Source of the DNA: UBA7672 sp038326205
GTDB taxonomy: Bacteria > Pseudomonadota > Alphaproteobacteria > Caulobacterales > Hyphomonadaceae
Assembly: GCA_038326205.1 (NCBI GenBank)
Contig: JBBQJV010000006.1
Location: forward strand, 1 to 64,000
Length of the DNA stretch: 64,000 nucleotides
Direction: 5' to 3'
The notes under the pieces are model-generated. The model saw nothing but the letters and a program-made list of their open reading frames with translations. It ran no database searches and was not told the origin of the DNA. A program made the position numbers and the translations under genes. Positions 59,571 through 64,000 of this stretch are shown piece after piece. Within the stretch, counting starts at the first letter, position 1. Every line of letters begins with the position of its first letter.

Positions 59571-59909
59571 TTACCTTGTACGCTTCCAGCGCAGCGGCTT
59601 GCCACCATCGCGGACAACTTCGCCGCGTGCTTCGGCGTCGAGCTGGACGGTCTTGGTCCACCAGCCCTGCGTCGTGCCCCACTCACTGGTGGGGAGCGCC
59701 TTCTTCATGATTTCCATCATTTCGGACTGGGTAACGCCCGCCCCGGTCTTGGGGATTAGTTTGAGGAAGACCTTACGGCACGCCTCGTACTTGGCGGCGT
59801 CACGCTTGTAGGTCTCGCCGGGGTGGAGAACGCTCAGCACGTCGACCGTGCGCGCTGCCAATTTCGCCGGAGCTTTCTTCGCGGGTTTCTTCGCAGGTTT
59901 CGTGGCCAT
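59571..59909 (-). CDS. DUF6958-like small protein
   Basis: A 112-residue protein with a Lys/Ala/Pro-rich, histone-tail-like N-terminus (ATKPAKKPAKKAPAKLA) and a compact C-terminal domain (VDVLSVLHPGETYKRDAAKYEACRKV, GVTQSEMMEIMKKALP, GWWTKTVQLDAEARGEVVRD, PLRWKR). The domain matches what I remember of DUF6958; the function is unknown. A DNA- or RNA-binding role for the basic tail is plausible but unproven. It lies 29 bases downstream of mipZ's stop region on the same strand direction. Confidence 0.72.
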   Translation of the reverse strand: MATKPAKKPAKKAPAKLAARTVDVLSVLHPGETYKRDAAKYEACRKVFLKLIPKTGAGVTQSEMMEIMKKALPTSEWGTTQGWWTKTVQLDAEARGEVVRDGGKPLRWKRTR

Positions 59910-59938
59910 AGCTGAACGTTAGCTCGGGCAGGACAAAC

Positions 59939-60820
59939 CTAGAAGCTGATTTCCTTGCCCTCGAGGCCGGGCAGTTTCAGCACGATCATCAGGTCGCGGA
60001 TTTCCTGACGGGCGGCCACGTGGCTCATCGTGAAGGTGACGCCAGAGGCGCTGTCGGTGAGATCCAGCAGGCTTAGCCCCATCGGGAACAACTCGCGATA
60101 GATCACGCGCTCGGACAGTCCAGGCGAGATGCGGAAGCCGATGCGGCGCGAAAGGTTGTCGAGGGCCTCGCCGACGCGCTGCTTGTTGCGAGCGTCTAGC
60201 GGCGACATGCGGTTGCGCATGACGATCCAGTCGATCGGCTTGCGGCTCTGTTGGGCCTTCTGCTTACGGCATTCCCAGACGAGTTCCGCATAGAAGCTGG
60301 GGCGCGCGACTTCGAGGGTTTGTGGGTCGACGTCACCCAGCAGGTCGAAATCGACGAAGCTGTCGTTCAATGGCGTGATCAACGTATCGGCAGAGGAATG
60401 AGCAAGGCGCGACAGGAAAGTGTCGCCGCCAGGCGCGTCGATGATGATGAAATTGCACTTCTCTGACAGGCGCTTCAGGCTCTCGTCGAAATGCTTTGCC
60501 TCTTCGGCTTCGGCGGCGTCGAGATCGCGGGCCTGGCTGGCGTCGATGCGGACCATTTCGGGGATCGGCAGCGGCGCGCCGGTATTGCGGACCCACCGGG
60601 CGCGGTTTTCGAGATAACGGGCAAGGCTGCGCTGGCGGACGTCGAGATCCATTATCCCGACCTTCATGCCCATGCGCAGGAGGCCGATGCACAGGTGCAT
60701 GGCGACAGTGGATTTACCCGCGCCGCCTTTTTCATTCCCGATGACAATGGTGTGTGCCAGCCGCGACCGGCCGGTTGCATCCGAAGTGGCGTCGGGAGTT
60801 GTTATCACCGCCGTAACCAT
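59939..60820 (-). CDS. mipZ: division-plane positioning ATPase MipZ
   Basis: ParA-type ATPase that forms a pole-based gradient and inhibits FtsZ away from midcell in alphaproteobacteria. The 293 residues have the deviant Walker A EKGGAGKST (about residues 30-38), switch II IIIDAPGGDTFLSR, and the MipZ-specific IDWIVMRNRMSPLDARNK and RISPGLSERVIYRELFPMGLSLLDL. Its start follows the upstream lipoprotein stop by only four bases. MipZ points strongly to an alphaproteobacterium. Confidence 0.95.
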   Translation of the reverse strand: MVTAVITTPDATSDATGRSRLAHTIVIGNEKGGAGKSTVAMHLCIGLLRMGMKVGIMDLDVRQRSLARYLENRARWVRNTGAPLPIPEMVRIDASQARDLDAAEAEEAKHFDESLKRLSEKCNFIIIDAPGGDTFLSRLAHSSADTLITPLNDSFVDFDLLGDVDPQTLEVARPSFYAELVWECRKQKAQQSRKPIDWIVMRNRMSPLDARNKQRVGEALDNLSRRIGFRISPGLSERVIYRELFPMGLSLLDLTDSASGVTFTMSHVAARQEIRDLMIVLKLPGLEGKEISF

Positions 60821-60824
60821 TGGA

Positions 60825-61463
60825 TCACCAAGACGCCCGGATCGGCGTTGCGGCCCGAGCTATACCGGAGATAGCTGAAAGTTCGACGCAGAGCGGATTC
60901 ACCGCGTCATCATCAGAGATGCGGCCGTTCAGGCTGATGCCGGCCTCGATGCCGTCGTAACCGGGGCGGCGACGCGTCAGCGTGCCGGCGGATGCGAGTT
61001 CGTTCCAGCGCGCTTCCGCCTCGGCCTGCGCGGGGTAGGACGCCAGTTCGATGCGTTGAAAGCGGGCGATGGCAGCGTCCGATCCGCGCGGGACCGGCGA
61101 ATAGCGATGCATGCTATCGGTTTTTGTCCCGGTTCCATCGACCTCCGACAACATAACCGGGATGAAAAGTTCCGGATGATCGGGCAGCGGCCTGAGCGCT
61201 TCCAGAACCTTGCGAAGATTGACGATTTCGGAATCCAGCGCGTCGAGGCGCGCTTCGAGTTCGGCCATGCGGTCGTCCTCGGCCTGCTTTTCGAAGAATT
61301 GCGGGACAATCTCGGCAGGGGTCGGGGCATCGGTGAACCGCGGTTCCGGGACCAACGACGCCAGGCTCTGCGGCGACAAGCGGGCGCAGGCAGCGACCGC
61401 AACCGCCGAAAGGCTGAAACCAATCAATCTCAGGTAATTTGCCAAGCGATTTTGCATCCCCAA
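60825..61463 (-). CDS. coiled-coil lipoprotein of unknown function beside mipZ
   Basis: A 212-residue protein with a lipoprotein signal (SAVAVAAC), a short linker, one coiled-coil helix (about 62-95, DDRMAELEARLDALDSEIVNLRKVLEAL) and a C-terminal part that looks like an SPOR-like or related fold (FQRIELASYPAQAEAEARWNELASAG). It ends 4 bases before mipZ begins, so the two are cotranscribed and probably functionally linked. It is divergent from panC. Confidence 0.72.
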   Translation of the reverse strand: MGMQNRLANYLRLIGFSLSAVAVAACARLSPQSLASLVPEPRFTDAPTPAEIVPQFFEKQAEDDRMAELEARLDALDSEIVNLRKVLEALRPLPDHPELFIPVMLSEVDGTGTKTDSMHRYSPVPRGSDAAIARFQRIELASYPAQAEAEARWNELASAGTLTRRRPGYDGIEAGISLNGRISDDDAVNPLCVELSAISGIARAATPIRASW

Positions 61464-61615
61464 AACATCGTCCCTGCCGGTTAAGGACCCATAAAGCCGT
61501 GCGGTCCCACGTGCGATTGATCCCCCAACGGAACCGGCCTAGAAGCCGCCGCCTGATTAATGTCGGACCGTTCCGCGGTCGGGCCGAAACTGCCAGCACT
61601 CTGGAAGGCTCAAGA

Positions 61616-62491
61616 TTGGCCAAGCGCAACGGACTGGTGGTCGCCCGAACTCGGGCCGAGGCTCGCGAATGGCGCCGGCAGGTTCAGGCGCAGGGCAAGC
61701 GGATCGCTTTCGTACCGACCATGGGCGCGCTGCACGCCGGACACCTCGGGCTGGTGAAGCTGGGGCTGGAAAAGGCAGATGTCGCCGCCGCGTCCATCTT
61801 CGTGAACCCCACGCAGTTTGCCGCCCACGAGGACCTGTCGACCTACCCCCGTGCCGAAGACAACGACCTGCGCAAGCTGGCTGATGCGGGATGCACCTTC
61901 TGCTACTGCCCCTCGTCCGCCGAGATGTATCCGGCGGGAGACTCCACCCGCGTGACGGTGAAGGACCTATCGCACTTTCTCGAAGGCGAGATCCGGCCGC
62001 ACTTCTTTGAAGGCGTCGCCAGCGTTGTGAGCCGGCTGTTCCTGCATGTCGGGCCGGATGTCGCGGTGTTCGGTGAGAAGGATTACCAGCAACTGCTCGT
62101 CATTCGCCGCATGGTGCAGGACCTCGGCTTTGGCATCGAGGTCGTTGGCGGCGCGACGGCGCGCGAGGCCGATGGCCTGGCGTTGTCTTCGCGGAATGCC
62201 TACCTCGACAAGGAGGAGCGCGCGCGTGCGCCGGGCCTTGCGCGTGTGATGCGCGACACGGCGGTGCTGCTGGAAGGTGGCGCAGGTATTCGTGCGGCGA
62301 CCGACGCGGCGAAGGCCGAAATCCTCGCCGCTGGCTTTGCCTCTGTCGATTATGTCGAAGCGCGCCGCGCCGATACGCTGGCTCCGTTCGGACAAGAGTG
62401 CGCGCCGGCTGGCGCAAGCGGGCGTCTGCTGGTGGCGGCGCGCCTCGGCAAGACCCGGCTGATCGACAATATGGGATTTGTGCGGCGGTAG
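61616..62491 (+). CDS. panC: pantothenate synthetase
   Basis: Condenses pantoate and beta-alanine with ATP. From TTG 61616, with GGAAGG eight bases upstream, the product has 291 residues, the family length. Motifs: FVPTMGALHAGHLGLV (ATP binding), SIFVNPTQF, FFEGVASVVSRLF, VAVFGEKDYQQLLVIRRMVQDL and GLALSSRNAYLD. The frame stays open upstream to 61439, but that part has no family similarity and overlaps the divergent lipoprotein gene. Confidence 0.96.
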   Translation: MAKRNGLVVARTRAEAREWRRQVQAQGKRIAFVPTMGALHAGHLGLVKLGLEKADVAAASIFVNPTQFAAHEDLSTYPRAEDNDLRKLADAGCTFCYCPSSAEMYPAGDSTRVTVKDLSHFLEGEIRPHFFEGVASVVSRLFLHVGPDVAVFGEKDYQQLLVIRRMVQDLGFGIEVVGGATAREADGLALSSRNAYLDKEERARAPGLARVMRDTAVLLEGGAGIRAATDAAKAEILAAGFASVDYVEARRADTLAPFGQECAPAGASGRLLVAARLGKTRLIDNMGFVRR

Positions 62492-62500
62492 GCTGTTCGC

Positions 62501-63424
62501 CTACTTCGGCTGCTCCGACCCCATTTTCTCGAACGACGCCGTCATGTCGGCGACGCGGTCCTTCTTTTTGAAGGGCGTAGCGAGGAAGCGCTCCACCAAG
62601 GCGTTGAAGGCTTCGGGATCGTCGATCGGGACGGCGTGCGTGCTGTTGGGAAAGACGGCGAGTTCGGCATTTGGCAACGCGTTGAAGATCGTAACCGTGT
62701 GCTCGAGGCGGATGAGGTCGTGGTCGCCGGAGAGCACCAGCGTTGGCGCGGTGATCGCGGCTAGCGCCTTGGGTGCGATGTTCGGTTGGTTGGTCATGAG
62801 GTCGACCATCTTCGCCTGCTTCTTGCCTTCGGGGGTGGCGAGCGCCTCCGGCGTCAGCGTACCGGCGACCTGCTTCACCATGCCGTCCGTTTCCGGATAG
62901 ATCGCCTCCGATGACGGATTTAGGTTTGCGGCCATCGCGACGAGCTTTTTCACCTTGTCCGGATGGCGGATACCGAGCAGCAGTGCCTCGATGCCGCCAT
63001 CGCTCCAGCCGAGCACATCGACGGGGCCGGTCTTGAGATGGTCGACCAGCGCGGCGAGATCGTCGGTCATCACTTCATATGTGAGTCTTTTGTCGCTACC
63101 GCCCGACTTGCCCTGCTCGCGGCTGTCCATGGCGATGACCTTGTACTTCGTTTTGAAGTAGTCGATCTGCTTGCCGACGCTACCGATGCTGCCGCCATTG
63201 CCGTGGACCATCAGCAAGGGTTCACCCTCGCCGTAGGTCTCGTAGTAGAATGTCACGCCGTCGTGCACGAACGTGCCGGAAGCGGCGGCGTTGGCGCCGT
63301 AGGGGATGGCAGGCGCGGGCGCTTCGGCGGCCGGCGCGACGAGGGCTTCGGTCTTGGCGGCAGGTTGGCAGGCGGCGAACGCGAGTGAGGCCGCGATAGC
63401 GGCTGAAGTGAGCACGCGTTTCAT
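62501..63424 (-). CDS. lipoprotein alpha/beta hydrolase
   Basis: From ATG 63424 (GGGAG upstream) the product has 307 residues: a lipoprotein signal (SLAFAAC), a Pro/Ala linker and an alpha/beta-hydrolase domain. The oxyanion segment is LLMVHGNGGSIGSV, nucleophile elbow VLGWSDGGIEALLLG, Asp in LVLSGDHDLIRLEH, His in FPNSTHAVPIDDP. An esterase or lipase-like enzyme at the periplasmic face or outer membrane; substrate unknown. Convergent with panC, 9 bases apart. Confidence 0.88.
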   Translation of the reverse strand: MKRVLTSAAIAASLAFAACQPAAKTEALVAPAAEAPAPAIPYGANAAASGTFVHDGVTFYYETYGEGEPLLMVHGNGGSIGSVGKQIDYFKTKYKVIAMDSREQGKSGGSDKRLTYEVMTDDLAALVDHLKTGPVDVLGWSDGGIEALLLGIRHPDKVKKLVAMAANLNPSSEAIYPETDGMVKQVAGTLTPEALATPEGKKQAKMVDLMTNQPNIAPKALAAITAPTLVLSGDHDLIRLEHTVTIFNALPNAELAVFPNSTHAVPIDDPEAFNALVERFLATPFKKKDRVADMTASFEKMGSEQPK

Positions 63425-63577
63425 GTGTAGCTCCCGGGTCCCGTGAGGTAATTGCGCGTCTGACGTGAGGCGCGTCAAGGTATGCGGCGACGCTGGTGGT
63501 CGCCTCGCTCGTGGTTAGACGGACGGCGGCTTTGCCGCCTGCTCACCATGAGCGCTACCAGGGCAGCTGAATTTGAG

Positions 63578-63627
63578 CGCTCATCCTGACCAGCGATCGG
63601 AGGGAGCGTCGGTCGAAGGACGAGTGC
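63578..63627. repeat. REP-like element
   Basis: CTCATCCTGAC near 63580-63590 and GTCGAAGGACGAG at 63612-63624 form an imperfect palindrome (one mismatch in eight end pairs). Nearby are GGCGGC-TTT-GCCGCC (about 63525-63540) and an AGCGCT/GAGCGC pair. It resembles extragenic palindromes common in alphaproteobacteria; unproven here. Confidence 0.4.
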
Positions 63628-63639
63628 AAGCTGATGAGC

Positions 63640-64000
63640 CTACCAAGCCAGCGCTTCCTTGAGCGCAGCTTCCAGATCGGCAGACAGAGCGGGCCCCTTG
63701 CCATCGAGATCGGATGGCGCATCCCCCGGTTCGAGATAGCGCCAGCCCTGGAAGGGGCGCTTCTTGCGGGGCTTGGTGCGGATCAGTTCGGGATCGAGGT
63801 GGATGCGGCACATGGCCTTGCCCTCCTTGTCCTTTACCTGCTCGAAGTCGATGAGGCGCTGGCGCACGATAATGAAATTCTTGATCACCCAGTAGAGCGA
63901 GCCACCGGCCAGCATCTCTTCGGCGCGTTTCGGCGACATGCGCGTGTCATGATACGGATTGGGCGGCTTGCCCTTCTTCGTCAGTTCCTTGATGCACCTT
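63640..64000 (-). CDS. DUF1489 family protein, 5' end beyond the window
   Basis: The frame runs off the window end, so only the C-terminal 119 residues are visible. DUF1489 signature: PYHDTRMSPKRAEEMLAGGSLYWVIKNFIIVRQRL and, later, CRIHLDPELIRT followed by RPFQGWRYLEPGDAPSDL. The family is about 140-150 residues long, is nearly restricted to alphaproteobacteria, and has no established function. An internal ATG at 63939 is not the start, because conserved residues continue upstream of it. Confidence 0.88.
   Translation of the reverse strand, partial: RCIKELTKKGKPPNPYHDTRMSPKRAEEMLAGGSLYWVIKNFIIVRQRLIDFEQVKDKEGKAMCRIHLDPELIRTKPRKKRPFQGWRYLEPGDAPSDLDGKGPALSADLEAALKEALAW

Noticed and set aside
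58244..59686. 480-codon open frame on the minus strand
   Set aside because: Antisense shadow of the carboxypeptidase gene, whose signal peptide and SxxK, SxN and KTG motifs are clear on the plus strand.
1..64000. CRISPR arrays, insertion sequences, prophage or integrative elements
   Set aside because: No regular repeat-spacer pattern, transposase, integrase or phage structural gene found on either strand; the zeta-toxin remnant is isolated.

Overview
The window is a gene-dense, GC-rich chromosomal segment (about 70 protein genes, one tRNA). It almost certainly comes from an alphaproteobacterium, and most likely from the Caulobacterales/Hyphomonadaceae-like group. The signs are a MipZ division-site ATPase, an M23 peptidase-bactofilin pair like lmdC-bacA of Hyphomonas, a DUF2336 protein, DUF1489, a single Rsh next to rpoZ, rplM-rpsI beside argC, and many ATGA-overlapping start/stop pairs. 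I see no transposase, integrase, prophage or CRISPR array.

Layout. 1-5.6 kb: lemA with a short broken-looking partner, a HAD phosphatase, a 700-bp gap rich in stem-loops, rlmE-ppx, hspQ and phhA. 5.7-10.5 kb: a tightly coupled photolyase / FAD oxidoreductase / DUF1365 / Cfa-like methyltransferase operon, a light and singlet-oxygen type membrane-lipid module. 10.5-17.8 kb: a long minus-strand series rpoZ-rsh-lipoprotein-pyrE-pdxJ-acpS-rnc-era, notable for lacking lepB. 18-26.2 kb: UDG, tRNA-Gly, DUF4336, a soluble hybrid histidine kinase, an SRPBCC lipoprotein, a giant AsmA/YhdP-like protein and a Bcp peroxiredoxin. 26.3-28 kb: M23 peptidase plus bactofilin. 28-36.9 kb: aspS, rnd, a lytic transglycosylase, a class III CoA-transferase, DUF2336 and a decayed zeta-toxin-like gene. 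36.9-42.4 kb: argC, rpsI-rplM, an M28 peptidase and the iron-storage pair bfd-bfr. 42.5-53.2 kb: MpaB-type oxygenase, VanZ, a hydrolase, DUF4105, a TIR-TM-FGE fusion, a glutamate-synthase-like flavoprotein, rtcB with an attenuator-like leader, GNAT, SixA, a Ca/Na antiporter and a 26-residue membrane peptide gene. 53.2-64 kb: NUDIX, a DUF1176-like lipoprotein, a repeat-rich gap, clpS-clpA, a D-Ala-D-Ala carboxypeptidase, mipZ with a coiled-coil lipoprotein, panC, a lipoprotein hydrolase and a partial DUF1489 gene.

Most of the window is conserved housekeeping. The parts most worth a second look are the rtcB leader (one strand segment with three competing partners next to an intrinsic terminator), the stem-loop cluster before rlmE, the membrane-anchored TIR-FGE fusion, the Cfa-like enzyme lacking the canonical cysteine, the tiny membrane protein upstream of the antiporter, and the degraded zeta-toxin-like gene. 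Function assignments rest on motif recognition by eye; no database search was run.
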